A stretch of 64,000 nt of DNA, taken from Chromatiales bacterium (GTDB lineage Bacteria > Pseudomonadota > Gammaproteobacteria > Steroidobacterales > GCA-2729495). How positions within the stretch are numbered: the stretch's first letter is position 1; each line of letters begins with the position of its first letter. The notes below the pieces were generated by a model that was given only the letters and a program-made list of their open reading frames with translations, was not told the DNA's origin and made no database searches. The position numbers were made by a program, and so were the translations under genes. This document shows, piece by piece, positions 7,560 through 16,995 of this stretch. The stretch spans positions 3,040,806 to 3,104,805 of the forward strand of contig CP070671.1 in NCBI GenBank assembly GCA_020351875.1, read 5' to 3'.

Positions 7560-8249
7560 CTAACCCGGCGGTTTGCCCACCGGCATGATGGCCAGGGGCT
7601 GCTGCTCGTCCGGCAGCTGCAGTACCTTCTTGACCCGGCTGTCCCGGAAGGCGCCGACGAGCACCGTTCCCAAGCCCAGCGCGTGCGCCTGCAGGTAGAC
7701 ATTCTGCGCGGCGTGCCCGGCCTCCATGTGCACGTAACGAATGCCACGCTCCCCGTATTTCTTCGTGGTCCTTTCATAGACGGCGGCAATTACCAACGTA
7801 ATCATGCCGCCGCCGGCCCACTTTTGCCCGTGCGCGGCCCTGGAGAGCGATTTGCGTACGTCACCCTGCAGAATTTCCCGCATGGTGTGCGTCGCGGGAT
7901 CATAGTGGTACACGCCTGCGGGCAACCCGTCGACGTTACCTGCGGCTACATACACTTCCAGCGGGTACAGCGCGCCAGCAGACGGCGCGGTCCGAAACAC
8001 ACCGGCCTTGATGCCCTGGGCGGCCCACAGCAGCTGGGAGACTTCCGCCAGGCTCAACGGCTCCGGGCTGAAGGTCCGGTTCGACCGCCTGGCTCGCAGG
8101 GCCTCCTCCACCGCAACCGTCCCGCCCGACTGCGGCTGCGGCAGCTCAATCACCGTGCCGGACTCGGCCACCGCTGCCGACGGGCTGACGACAGCGCAGC
8201 CGGTCAACAGCAGGAGCCCCATCGCGAAGCGGAAAAAGCATGTTCTCAC
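7560..8249 (-). CDS. SagB-type nitroreductase-like lipoprotein
   Basis: A 229-aa FMN-dependent nitroreductase-fold protein of the SagB/ThcOx group. Features are ARRSNRTF (N-terminal FMN-contact region, near residue 55), SQLLWAAQGIK, TAPSAGALYPLEVYV, and the C-terminal AGHAAQNVYLQAHALGLGTVLVG helix region. It begins at GTG and has a lipoprotein signal (LLLLTGC), so the enzyme should be anchored in the periplasm, whereas SagB proteins of peptide-toxin clusters are cytoplasmic. No precursor peptide or YcaO partner is nearby. It is 12 bases upstream of the serine hydrolase and probably co-transcribed with it. Confidence 0.85.
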   Translation of the reverse strand: MRTCFFRFAMGLLLLTGCAVVSPSAAVAESGTVIELPQPQSGGTVAVEEALRARRSNRTFSPEPLSLAEVSQLLWAAQGIKAGVFRTAPSAGALYPLEVYVAAGNVDGLPAGVYHYDPATHTMREILQGDVRKSLSRAAHGQKWAGGGMITLVIAAVYERTTKKYGERGIRYVHMEAGHAAQNVYLQAHALGLGTVLVGAFRDSRVKKVLQLPDEQQPLAIMPVGKPPG

Positions 8250-8507
8250 CGTGACTTGTGCTTCCTGGCAAAGGCGTCGGGAGTGCCGACTTTGTCGTTT
8301 CCTTTTACCCCAAGTGGTCCGGTCGGATCCATCCGGCGCACCACTGCGGTTTCAGACCCCGCCAGGAGAAACTGGGATGTTGCTCTGCGGCATGACAAGG
8401 GCCAGATATCGGCGTACAAATGTCTACTTAACAACTCCCGATGACGCAAACGGGGTCGGCCCAGGGGCAGATCCCGCGCTTGTAAGAACAAGACATCGGA
8501 GGTTGTG

Positions 8508-9191
8508 ATGAGAACTGCCACCCCTGCGCGCTTTTCGGCGCGTCGACTTATTCCTCTTCTTGGCGCCGTCGCAACTCTGTGTGCGATGCCTGTCGTGCAG
8601 GCGGCGACATGGACTGAGGTCGGCGATGCCGGCGAGTCGCTCGGGACGGCGGATATGACCATGGGCGTCGGCAGCCTGACCACCATCGATGCCACGCTGA
8701 TCGACCTGGGTGGCCAGACCGACGACGTTGACCTGTACCGGATTTCGATCGTCGATACGACCGCCTTTGCGGTTTCCGTCACAGCGGATCTCAGCGAGGA
8801 TAATGACGCCGCCATGTGGCTGTTCGACTCGAACGGCTTTATCGTTGGCGGCGCAAACTTCCCGGATATCTTCCCGGGCTTCGACGACCGCGCAGACGGC
8901 GATTGCGAGCTGCCGAGTTCGCCATGCTTGCCGGAATTCTTCCCTGGGGATTTCGCGGGCGGGGCGACCGGGATCTATTATCTCGGCTTCAGCCTGTATG
9001 CGACGGATCCGGTGGTTGGCTCTGGGCTGCCATTGTCTGGCTGGGATCGGTTCCCGTTCCCGTTCCAGACGGGCCCGTATTCGCTGAGCCTGTCCGGGGT
9101 CGAGTTCTCCGTCGTACCACTGCCCGCCGCCGCCTGGCTGTTCGGTTCCGCACTCGGGCTGCTGGGGTTCTTGAGGCGGAGACTGGGCTGA
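8508..9191 (+). CDS. VPLPA-CTERM exported protein, DVUA0089-like
   Basis: A 227-aa exported protein. It has a signal peptide (residues about 1-30), a beta-rich domain with an Asp-rich pattern (QTDDVDLYRISI, SEDNDAAMWLFDSNG) like DVUA0089/pre-peptidase domains, and a C-terminal sorting tail VPLPAAAWLFGSALGLLGF followed by an Arg cluster. Such tails are recognised by an exosortase that removes the tail in the inner membrane; no exosortase gene is in this window. Start ATG 8508 is chosen over GTG 8505 because CGGAGG lies five bases upstream. The second VPLPA-type gene follows after 22 bases. The 258 bases upstream hold its promoter region; no motif was recognised there. Confidence 0.85.
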   Translation: MRTATPARFSARRLIPLLGAVATLCAMPVVQAATWTEVGDAGESLGTADMTMGVGSLTTIDATLIDLGGQTDDVDLYRISIVDTTAFAVSVTADLSEDNDAAMWLFDSNGFIVGGANFPDIFPGFDDRADGDCELPSSPCLPEFFPGDFAGGATGIYYLGFSLYATDPVVGSGLPLSGWDRFPFPFQTGPYSLSLSGVEFSVVPLPAAAWLFGSALGLLGFLRRRLG

Positions 9192-9213
9192 CCCCAGCGC
9201 ACCGCGCGGTGAG

Positions 9214-9786
9214 ATGAACGGGTGGGCCCGCAGCCTGTGCGCCACCTTTGCGCTGGCTTGCCTGTTTTCTGCCGCCAATGCCGCAACCGTCAAACTGGAT
9301 GGGTCGAAAGCGGTTGCGGTACTCGGCCTGGATGTCAGCGGTCAGCTGTACAACGTCACTTTTCAAACCGGGACTTTTGACGACGTCTACCAGCCCGAAC
9401 TGTTCCCGTTCCTGTTTCCGTTTGGCGACCTGGCCGGCGCTACCGAGGCCCGGGACAAGCTGGTCGCATTGCTCAACGACAGTCCCGCACTGAGCGTCGG
9501 TGACAGTAACGAGGCTTGGATCGTCTACCAGCAAGTGGCGGGGTCCGGCGGCGGGGTCGAAAACCGCGCAGTTGGTCCGATTTACCAGTCGGGTGAGTGG
9601 CAGGGGAGCGACTTCGCCGGCAGCCCGGGCGATCCGTCCATCAACTACGCGTTATTCAGCGCAGTCCCCATTCCCGCCGCCGCCTACCTGTTCGCCTCCG
9701 CGCTGGGCCTGTTGTCAGTGGTACGGCGCAGGTCAGCGGCTGATCGCCTGCACGGCTGCAATCAGGTGTTTCGGCATATACCGTGA
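9214..9786 (+). CDS. VPIPA-type exosortase-sorted exported protein
   Basis: A 190-aa exported protein with a signal peptide (about residues 1-23), a Gly/Asp-rich middle of unknown fold, and a sorting signal (VPIPAAAYLFASALGLLSVV, then RRR) near residues 151-173. Unlike typical tails, it continues 16-17 residues past the Arg cluster. Those extra codons run 54 bases into the 3' end of the oppositely transcribed oleate hydratase gene. The stop may have been lost by mutation, or the tail may be a genuine extension. It is probably co-transcribed with the VPLPA protein just upstream; both would need the same exosortase, encoded elsewhere. Confidence 0.75.
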   Translation: MNGWARSLCATFALACLFSAANAATVKLDGSKAVAVLGLDVSGQLYNVTFQTGTFDDVYQPELFPFLFPFGDLAGATEARDKLVALLNDSPALSVGDSNEAWIVYQQVAGSGGGVENRAVGPIYQSGEWQGSDFAGSPGDPSINYALFSAVPIPAAAYLFASALGLLSVVRRRSAADRLHGCNQVFRHIP

Positions 9787-11340
9787 CGGGTATACAGGCA
9801 GCACTTCCCGGTCGGTTTCGAACAAGCCGTAGACGGCCATCTGCGCGCACCGCACCGAGTATTCGACGGTAAACACGCAGTCGTCCTCCACTTCCGCGAA
9901 CTGCCCGAGGAAGGCGAAATTTCGCGCATCTTTCGGCAATACGTCCGGACGGTCTCCGCGTTCCCGAGGCATGAACAGGCTGTCGATGAACGGCATGGCG
10001 GTCGGGATGCAGTTCACCACCTTGCCAGCGTCGACGACAGGATGCATCAGCTCCTGCACCCCCAGGTGAGCCCAGAGTTCCTCGGCGATTTCCGCACCGG
10101 TGCAATCGGCCATCCTTTTCTTCACGTGGTTGCCGAGCCGATCCGGGTACAACGCATAGCCCCAGTGAAACTTGATGTGCTCCGGCTGGTTTGGAAAATG
10201 CGGCTGCCGGGCAATCACGATGGACATCAGCCAGTTGCTGTCGGTGATGGTGACCAGCCCACCCGTGCCGTGGGCGTTGCCGGTGAAGCGCTCCATGTAA
10301 TCGTGGAATGTGCTGTCTGCGAGGGTGACGGAGAACGAGTGCCACTTCTGCAGGTCGATGTTGTCGCAAAAGACGCCGGGCTTACCAAATGCATCGTCCC
10401 GCTCGGCAACGCGCTCCCACAGGGCCCAGGAGCCGAATTCGGGTTTTTCGTGCAGCACCGCCGGCCGGTCCCAGGCCCCGTTGTTCGTCGCCTCGACGAT
10501 TGACCCGTTCGTGATGAACACGTAGTCGTTCTCGCCCAGCACGATCTCGTCGGCCACGCCGTCCTGATCGCGCACCTGGATCAGTGTTGCCGTCTTCAGG
10601 TCCCTGGACAACGAGAAATCGATATCCACGACGTTAACGCGCATATCAAAACGCACGCCCTGTTTACGCAGATACTGCTCGACGGGCAGCGCGACGGAAT
10701 GATACTGGTTGTACCTGGTGCGCATCACGCCCTCGAGCCCCTCCAGGCCGGGTAACAGGTGGATAAAGCGTTCCATGTAGCGCTTCATCTCCACCAGGGA
10801 ACTCCATTTCTGGAATGCGAACGTCGTCTGGAAGATGAACCAGAAGTTGCTCGCGAAAAACTCGTGCGAGAACCATTCTTCGATTCGCGTCTTGCCGAGC
10901 AATCTCTCCGACGCAAACATCAGTTGCAGCATCCGCGCCTGGTCGGCGGCCGGCACCTGGAAAGACGCCACGTCAACGATCTGGCCGTCGCGCACCAGGC
11001 GTGCCTTCGCGTTGCTGACGAATCGCTCGCTGAAGTCGAAACACTCGTCCCTGATGCTCACCTCAGGATCTTCGAGCGACGGGATTCGCGACAGCAGGTC
11101 CCAGTAACAGGTGAAATGCGCCTCCTGCATGCGCCCACCGCGCACGACAAACCCCTGTTCCGGATCCCCGGCGCCATCGAGCGCCCCGCCCACGGTCTCA
11201 TCCTGCTCGAGGATGCGGATATTCGCCGCGGGCACCCCGGCATCCTCGATCAGATAGACCGCGCTGGCCAGCGACGCGATACCGCTACCTACCAGGTAGA
11301 CCCTGGCTTCAGCCGGGTTGCTGTTTCTTGTTCGTTTCAT
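9733..11340 (-). CDS. ohyA: Oleate hydratase (myosin-cross-reactive antigen family)
   Basis: FAD-dependent hydratase that adds water to the cis-9 double bond of unsaturated fatty acids. The N-terminal dinucleotide fold is visible (YLVGSGIASLASAVYL), followed by family blocks GGRMQEAHFTCYWDL, SRIPSLEDP and EWFSHEFFASNFWF, and the C-terminal VEDDCVFTVEYSVR. I start it at ATG 11340 (MKRTRNS), because the longer frame begins with TTG at 11355 without a better ribosome site. That gives 535 aa, within the usual 530-640. It lies 47 bases downstream of pyruvate carboxylase on the same strand. Its 3' end overlaps the convergent VPIPA gene by 54 bases. Confidence 0.93.
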   Translation of the reverse strand: MKRTRNSNPAEARVYLVGSGIASLASAVYLIEDAGVPAANIRILEQDETVGGALDGAGDPEQGFVVRGGRMQEAHFTCYWDLLSRIPSLEDPEVSIRDECFDFSERFVSNAKARLVRDGQIVDVASFQVPAADQARMLQLMFASERLLGKTRIEEWFSHEFFASNFWFIFQTTFAFQKWSSLVEMKRYMERFIHLLPGLEGLEGVMRTRYNQYHSVALPVEQYLRKQGVRFDMRVNVVDIDFSLSRDLKTATLIQVRDQDGVADEIVLGENDYVFITNGSIVEATNNGAWDRPAVLHEKPEFGSWALWERVAERDDAFGKPGVFCDNIDLQKWHSFSVTLADSTFHDYMERFTGNAHGTGGLVTITDSNWLMSIVIARQPHFPNQPEHIKFHWGYALYPDRLGNHVKKRMADCTGAEIAEELWAHLGVQELMHPVVDAGKVVNCIPTAMPFIDSLFMPRERGDRPDVLPKDARNFAFLGQFAEVEDDCVFTVEYSVRCAQMAVYGLFETDREVLPVYPSRYMPKHLIAAVQAISR

Positions 11341-11387
11341 CGCAACGTCCGGCAAGGACTCAGCAGACCTGCAGTCCCGCTATCGTT

Positions 11388-14300
11388 CTACTCCAGCACC
11401 ACCAGCAGGTCCCCCGCATCTACCTGTGCACCGGGCTCTATCAGTACTTGCTTCACACGGCCCGCGTGCTCCGCGTGCAGTTGAGTTTCCATCTTCATCG
11501 CCTCGATCGCGAGTAGCGCATCGCCCTTCGCCACCTTCCGGCCTTCTTTCGCGATCACGGTGCTCACCACGCCCGGCATTGGTGCGCCGACGTGCGCCGG
11601 GTTGCCTGGCTCGGCCTGCGGCCGGGCTTCGCGGGTGGACGACGCGCCTTCGTCCCGAATCGACACGCTGCGCGGCTGGCCGTTGAGCTCGAAGAACACC
11701 CGGCGCCTGCCATCCGCATTGGGCTCACTGGTCGTAAAATATCGAATGATCAGGCGCTTGCCCTGTTCGATCTCGACTTCCACCTCGTGTTGTTCGTCCA
11801 TGCCGTAGAAAAACACGGTGGTCGGCAACAGGCTGACATCGCCGTAATCGGAGCGGTGCTGCGCGTACTCGCGAAACACTTTTGGATACAGGGTGTACGA
11901 CGCGAGCTCCGTGTTCGTCAGCTGCCAGCCGGTGCCTTTTGCGGCCGCCGCGCGGGCCTCGTCGAGGTCCAGAGCGGTCAGGCTCGCGCCGGGTCGCCCG
12001 TTCAGCGGCCTGGCACCCTTCAGGATCTTCTGTTGCAGCGCTGGCGGAAAACCCCCGTGGGGCTGGCCCAGGTCGCCGCGGAACAGGCCGACCACGGACT
12101 CCGGGAAATCCACCTCTCGTTCCGGGTCCATCACGTCTTCCGCGCTCACGCCGCTGGTCACCATGTACAGCGCCATATCCCCGACGACCTTCGAGGTCGG
12201 TGTGACCTTCACAATGTCACCGAATAGCTCGTTGACCTTCGCGTAGGTTTCCGCAACCTCCGGCCAGCGGTGCTCAATGCCCAGCGCGCGCGCCTGCTCG
12301 CGCAGGTTCGTGTATTGCCCGCCCGGCATCGCGTGGCGGTAGATGTCGGCGGTACCGGAGCGAATCTCGCTCTCGAAGGGCGCGTAGAACTGGCGTACCG
12401 ACTCCCAGTAGTGGGACACCTCGCGCAGCGCGGCGGTATTGATACCCGGGTCGCGTTCGGTATCTGCCAGCACCTCGATGATGGAGCTCAGGTTCGGCTG
12501 CGACGTGAGCCCGCTCATCGAGTCTACCGCGCCGTCGACGATGTCCGCGCCTGCTTCCACGGCTGCGATGACCGTCGCGGCCGCCACCCCGCTGGTGTCG
12601 TGCGTATGGAAATGCACCGGCAGGCCCGTCTCGTCGCGCAGGGCCGTCACGAGTTGCGTGATCGCGGCCGGCCGGCACACGCCGGCCATGTCCTTGATGC
12701 CAAGCATGTGCACGCCCGCTGCCTGGAGTTCCCGGGCCAGGCCCAGGTAGTAGTCCAGCGTGTACTTGCCGGCCTGGTCGTGCAGCATGTCGCCGGTGTA
12801 GCAGATCGTGCCTTCGCAAAGCTTGCCCGTCTCCAGCACCGTGTCCATCGAGACGCGCATGTTCTCCACCCAGTTCAGCGAGTCGAACACCCGAAACACG
12901 TCGATGCCGGTCGCCGCCGCCTGCTTGATGAAGTAGCGCACCACGTTGTCGGGATAACTGGTGTAGCCCACCGCGTTCGCCCCGCGCAGCAGCATCTGCA
13001 GCAGCATGTTCGGCATAGCGGCCCGCAGGCGTTCGAGCCGGGCCCACGGGTCTTCCTTCAGGAAGCGCATCGCCACATCGAAGGTCGCGCCGCCCCAGCA
13101 TTCGATGGAAAACAGCTGCGGCAACAGGCGCGCATAGGCCGGGGCGATACCCAGCAGGTCGTGCGTGCGCATGCGCGTGGCCAGCAACGACTGGTGCGCG
13201 TCGCGCATGGTGGTGTCGGTGAGCAGGGCGCGGGGCTCGTCGTGCACCCACCTGGCAAACGCCTCGGCGCCCATCTGGTCCAGTTGCTGACGGAAGCCAT
13301 CCGGCACGGCGCCGGGCTCCAGGTCCGGCACCGGCGCGGGCTGCCAGCGCGGCTGCGCTTCCCGCCCTTGCATGTCCGGGTTGCCGTTCACGATCACGTT
13401 GCCGATGAAGGTGAGCATCCGGGTTGCCCGGTCGCGTTTCTTCTCGAAGTCGAACAGCCCCGGCGTGTCGTCGATGAACCGGGTGGTGTATTCGGCCGAC
13501 TTAAAGGTCGGATGGCCGATCAGGTTCTCGAGAAAGGCGAGATTCGTGCTGACGCCGCGCACGCGGAATTCGCGCAGCGCCCGGTCCATGCGCCGCGCGG
13601 CAGCCTCCGCGGTGGGCCCCCGGGCGGTGACCTTCACGAGCAGGGAGTCGTAGTACGGTGTCACGCGCGCGCCGACGAACGCGGTGCCGCCGTCCAGGCG
13701 TATGCCCGCCCCCGACGCGCTGCGATAGGTGCTGATGCGCCCGTAGTCCGGCGTGAAATTGTTTTCCGGATCTTCGGTGGTAATCCGGCACTGCAGCGCG
13801 TGCCCCTGCAGCTTGATGTCCTGTTGCGCGGGCAGGCCCGGATCGCTGCCAATTGTCTGCCCGGCGGCCACTCGCAACTGCGCCTGCACGATGTCTACGC
13901 CGGTGACTTCCTCGGTCACCGTATGCTCTACCTGGATCCGCGGGTTCACTTCAATGAAGTAGAAATCGCCGGAATCCACGTCCTGCAGGAATTCCACGGT
14001 ACCGGCGTTCGAGTAGCCCGCCGCGCGCGCCAGGCTCAGCGCCGCATCGCACAGCGCGTCGCGCTGCGGCTGGTCGAAGTACGGCGCCGGTGCCCGTTCC
14101 ACGACCTTCTGGTGGCGTCGCTGCACCGTGCAGTCGCGCTCGAACAGGTGCACCAGTTCACCGGCCTCGTCACCGAGTATCTGCACCTCGACATGGCGCG
14201 CACGGCGCACCAGTTTTTCCAAGTAGACCTCGTCGTTGCCGAAGGCGCTGGCCGCCTCCCGCCGCGCCAGGTCGAGCTGCGCAACCAGGTCGGCTTCCTT

Positions 14301-14828
14301 TTCCAGCACGCGCATGCCGCGCCCGCCGCCGCCCCAGCTGGCCTTCAGCATGACCGGGTAGCCGATGTCCACCGCGAGCTTCTTGGCCTGCCCCAGGTCT
14401 CGCGGCAACGGGCCGGTGGCCGGCATCACCGGCACGCCGGCGCTCTCCGCCAGTGCGCGGGCTTCCACCTTGTTACCGAGCCGGCGCATCACGTCACCGG
14501 ACGGGCCGACGAAGATAATGCCCGCGTTACGACACGCGTCTGCGAACTCCGGGTTCTCGGCCAGGAACCCGTAGCCCGGGTGGATCGCGTCCACGCCGGC
14601 CCGTTTTGCCACCTTCAGCACCCCATCGATGTCGAGATAGGCGCCGATCGGGTCGCCACCCTTGCCGATGCGATAGGACTCGTCGGCCTTGAAGCGGTGC
14701 AGCGCGAAGCGGTCTTCTTCCGTGTACACGGCCACCGTGCGCATGCCGAGCTCCGTCGCGGCGCGGAAGATGCGAATGGCAATTTCGCTGCGGTTGGCAA
14801 CGAGCAGGCTGCGGATCGGCTGGATCAT
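11388..14828 (-). CDS. pyc: Pyruvate carboxylase, single-chain
   Basis: Biotin enzyme that carboxylates pyruvate to oxaloacetate. All parts are present in 1146 aa, close to the normal length. The biotin carboxylase/ATP-grasp domain carries the Gly-rich loop WGGGGRGMRV and EVNPRIQVEHTVTEE. The HMGL-like carboxyltransferase begins TDTTMRDAHQSLLATRMRT. A PYC/OADA linker domain follows, and the C-terminal biotinyl domain has AMKMET with the acceptor Lys at about 1112. It supplies anaplerotic oxaloacetate. It is read towards oleate hydratase, 47 bases away. Its ATG is unambiguous and opens on a 249-bp region shared with the divergent TonB receptor. Confidence 0.97.
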   Translation of the reverse strand: MIQPIRSLLVANRSEIAIRIFRAATELGMRTVAVYTEEDRFALHRFKADESYRIGKGGDPIGAYLDIDGVLKVAKRAGVDAIHPGYGFLAENPEFADACRNAGIIFVGPSGDVMRRLGNKVEARALAESAGVPVMPATGPLPRDLGQAKKLAVDIGYPVMLKASWGGGGRGMRVLEKEADLVAQLDLARREAASAFGNDEVYLEKLVRRARHVEVQILGDEAGELVHLFERDCTVQRRHQKVVERAPAPYFDQPQRDALCDAALSLARAAGYSNAGTVEFLQDVDSGDFYFIEVNPRIQVEHTVTEEVTGVDIVQAQLRVAAGQTIGSDPGLPAQQDIKLQGHALQCRITTEDPENNFTPDYGRISTYRSASGAGIRLDGGTAFVGARVTPYYDSLLVKVTARGPTAEAAARRMDRALREFRVRGVSTNLAFLENLIGHPTFKSAEYTTRFIDDTPGLFDFEKKRDRATRMLTFIGNVIVNGNPDMQGREAQPRWQPAPVPDLEPGAVPDGFRQQLDQMGAEAFARWVHDEPRALLTDTTMRDAHQSLLATRMRTHDLLGIAPAYARLLPQLFSIECWGGATFDVAMRFLKEDPWARLERLRAAMPNMLLQMLLRGANAVGYTSYPDNVVRYFIKQAAATGIDVFRVFDSLNWVENMRVSMDTVLETGKLCEGTICYTGDMLHDQAGKYTLDYYLGLARELQAAGVHMLGIKDMAGVCRPAAITQLVTALRDETGLPVHFHTHDTSGVAAATVIAAVEAGADIVDGAVDSMSGLTSQPNLSSIIEVLADTERDPGINTAALREVSHYWESVRQFYAPFESEIRSGTADIYRHAMPGGQYTNLREQARALGIEHRWPEVAETYAKVNELFGDIVKVTPTSKVVGDMALYMVTSGVSAEDVMDPEREVDFPESVVGLFRGDLGQPHGGFPPALQQKILKGARPLNGRPGASLTALDLDEARAAAAKGTGWQLTNTELASYTLYPKVFREYAQHRSDYGDVSLLPTTVFFYGMDEQHEVEVEIEQGKRLIIRYFTTSEPNADGRRRVFFELNGQPRSVSIRDEGASSTREARPQAEPGNPAHVGAPMPGVVSTVIAKEGRKVAKGDALLAIEAMKMETQLHAEHAGRVKQVLIEPGAQVDAGDLLVVLE

Positions 14829-14992
14829 TGACCGGGTCTTACACGGCGGGCTCTAAGGCTTTCAGCTTAGCAGCCGCGGCCCTTGCCCCGCATGGCAGAA
14901 AGAACCGAAGCCTTGACCCGGTCGACGCCCCGCCCGCCCCGCATGGCGGCCCCTGCCGCCATTTCCTTGGCGCGACCCGGCAGGTGCCAGCA

Positions 14993-15026
14993 CGCCGGGC
15001 GAATTGTGATCCCGACTGGCCCGGCG
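14993..15026. repeat. Inverted repeat upstream of TonB receptor
   Basis: Arms CGCCGGGC (14993-15000) and GCCCGGCG (15019-15026) are perfect complements around an 18-base loop. They lie 51 bases before the chosen receptor start and could form an RNA hairpin in its leader or bind a dimeric regulator. I looked for a B12-box and other cobalamin-riboswitch landmarks and did not find them. The remainder of the gap 14829-15077 shows nothing else recognisable. Confidence 0.45.
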
Positions 15027-15077
15027 AGCGCCTGATTGTGGTATTCGTACGCGCTTGTGATGCCGCGTGGCCAGCCG

Positions 15078-16991
15078 ATGCGAACCTCCACCGCAATCCT
15101 GAGTCTGTTGCTCCTCATGGCAGGCAACCTCGCTGCAGCCGAGAGCGAGCTGGCCCGTCCCGATGCGGAAGTCCTCGTCGTCACCGGCACCCGCTTGTCC
15201 GACACACCGGATCGGTTACCCAACAGCATCTCCGTGCTCGATCTCGCCGATATCGAGGCGCGCAACAATGCGAGCGTGACGGACCTGCTGCGCGGCGTGC
15301 CGGGCCTGCAGGTCACGCAGCCCGGAGGCCGCGGGGGCGTGGCCTCGCTGTTCCTGCGCGGCGGAGAAGCGAATTTCACGGTGTTCATGATCGACGGTGT
15401 CGAGGTCAACGACCCGAACAACACCCGGGGCGGTTCTTTCGATCTCGCCACGCTGAGCCTGGACGCCGTGCAACGCATCGAGATCGTGCGTGGCCCACAG
15501 TCCGCCATCTACGGATCCGATGCCCTGAGCGGCGTGGTGAATGTCATCACCAAGGGCGGCGGCGACGCGCTGTCGGCCACTGTCGAGGGCGAGTTCGGTG
15601 GCGACGAATACCAGCACGGCCTGCTGGAACTGTCCGGGCCCGTTGGCAAGGACGGCGGCTTTTCTGTCCAGGCGGTATCCCTCGACGACGGCGACCCGGT
15701 GGAAGGCAGCAACTACGACCTGGACTCGATCGCGGGCAAGTTCACGTGGCAGGGCATGGATGGCCTGGACCTGAGCGTATTCGGCCGCTACGCCGACAGT
15801 GATGCCCGGGCCTACCCGGAAGACAGCGGTGGCCCCGAACTGGCCGTGATTCGCGCGGTCGACCAGAAAGAAGCGACGGACTACAGCCTGGGCGCCAGTT
15901 TTTCCTGGCGCTTGTCGGGCGCGTGGGAGTTCGGGGGTATTGCCAGCTACTACGATCGCGACGACGACTTCCTGTCTCCCGGCGTTGCGCCCGGCGTACG
16001 CGACGGCGTGCCGCCGAACGGCACCGACTCCGACCTCGAGCGCACGAACGTGTCCCTGCACGCGAGCTACGTGCCGGCGGGTAAATTCGCAACGACCGTG
16101 GGACTGGATTTTGAACGCGAGGACGGCAAAGCCGACGGTTTCGTCGAGGTAGCACCGGGCGTCCAACTGCCGACCACTTTCGACCTCGACCGCGACATTG
16201 TCGGCGTGTTTGGAGAAGTTCGCTACAACGTGCTCGACAACTGGCTGCTGCACGGCAGCCTGCGGTACGACGACCCCAACGATGCGTCCAGCGAAACGAA
16301 GGGCAAGATCGGCACCCTGTGGTCGCTGAACGACGGCCGCACCACGCTGCAGGCCAATTGGGGCAAAGGCTTCAAGCTGCCCAGCTTTTTCGCGCTCGGC
16401 AATTCCCTGGTGGGCAATCCCGACCTGCTGCCAGAAGAAAGCGAAAGCATCGATGTCGGCGTGCGCCAGCGCCTGTTCGGCGACAGCGTTGCGCTGAACC
16501 TTACCCTGTTCCACAACGATTTCGACAACCTGATCGATTTCGACTTCGACCTGTTCACGAACGTGAACCGCGACTCGGTGGAGACCCAGGGCGTGGAAGT
16601 CGGGCTGGACTACCAGGTCAATGACCGCGTAAGCCTGTCGGGGCATGCGACGTACACCGACATTGACATAAAGAACAGCAACGCGAAGCTGCGGCAAAGG
16701 CCGGACTGGCGCGGCGGTGCCAACCTGCGCTGGCAACTGGCCAGCGCGTGGCTGGTGAACGTGAGCTGGCTGTATGTCGACGAGACCTTCGACTCGGCCA
16801 TTCCTACGGGTGGCATAACACTAGACAGCTATCACCGTGTCGACGCGAACCTGCGCTGGCAGGCGACGGACCGTCTCGGCTTCGCGCTGGCCGTCGACAA
16901 CCTGCTGGACGAAGACTACGAAGAGGCGGTGGGTTTCCCGGCGGCCGATATTCGGGCACGATTCTCGGCGCGATATCGTTTTGGGGGTTGA
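15078..16991 (+). CDS. TonB-dependent outer-membrane receptor, BtuB-like
   Basis: A 637-aa outer-membrane receptor. After a signal peptide (MRTSTAILSLLLLMAG...), a TonB box-like EVLVVTG starts the plug domain, which contains LRGVPGLQV, LFLRGGEANFTVFMIDGVEVND, RIEIVRGPQSAIYGSDALSGVVNVIT. The barrel follows and ends in a typical aromatic terminus (ARYRFGG). Plug sequence and size resemble BtuB/vitamin B12-type receptors, but the substrate is not proven. ATG 15078 gives the cleanest signal peptide; the frame is open back to 15036. The TMEM220-like gene begins four bases after its stop, so the pair is almost certainly co-translated. Confidence 0.9.
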   Translation: MRTSTAILSLLLLMAGNLAAAESELARPDAEVLVVTGTRLSDTPDRLPNSISVLDLADIEARNNASVTDLLRGVPGLQVTQPGGRGGVASLFLRGGEANFTVFMIDGVEVNDPNNTRGGSFDLATLSLDAVQRIEIVRGPQSAIYGSDALSGVVNVITKGGGDALSATVEGEFGGDEYQHGLLELSGPVGKDGGFSVQAVSLDDGDPVEGSNYDLDSIAGKFTWQGMDGLDLSVFGRYADSDARAYPEDSGGPELAVIRAVDQKEATDYSLGASFSWRLSGAWEFGGIASYYDRDDDFLSPGVAPGVRDGVPPNGTDSDLERTNVSLHASYVPAGKFATTVGLDFEREDGKADGFVEVAPGVQLPTTFDLDRDIVGVFGEVRYNVLDNWLLHGSLRYDDPNDASSETKGKIGTLWSLNDGRTTLQANWGKGFKLPSFFALGNSLVGNPDLLPEESESIDVGVRQRLFGDSVALNLTLFHNDFDNLIDFDFDLFTNVNRDSVETQGVEVGLDYQVNDRVSLSGHATYTDIDIKNSNAKLRQRPDWRGGANLRWQLASAWLVNVSWLYVDETFDSAIPTGGITLDSYHRVDANLRWQATDRLGFALAVDNLLDEDYEEAVGFPAADIRARFSARYRFGG

Positions 16992-16995
16992 GTCG

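Noticed and set aside
7560-8249. Thiazole/oxazole-modified peptide cluster around the SagB-like gene
   Set aside because: No YcaO or precursor peptide is nearby, and the protein carries a lipoprotein signal, unlike cluster-type SagB.
12270-14831. 853-aa plus-strand open frame opposite pyruvate carboxylase
   Set aside because: It is the antisense frame of a highly biased GC-rich gene; the product is His/Arg/Gln-rich with no domain.
14829-15077. Possible cobalamin riboswitch before the BtuB-like receptor
   Set aside because: No B12-box or other core landmarks; only an 8-bp hairpin with an 18-base loop was found.
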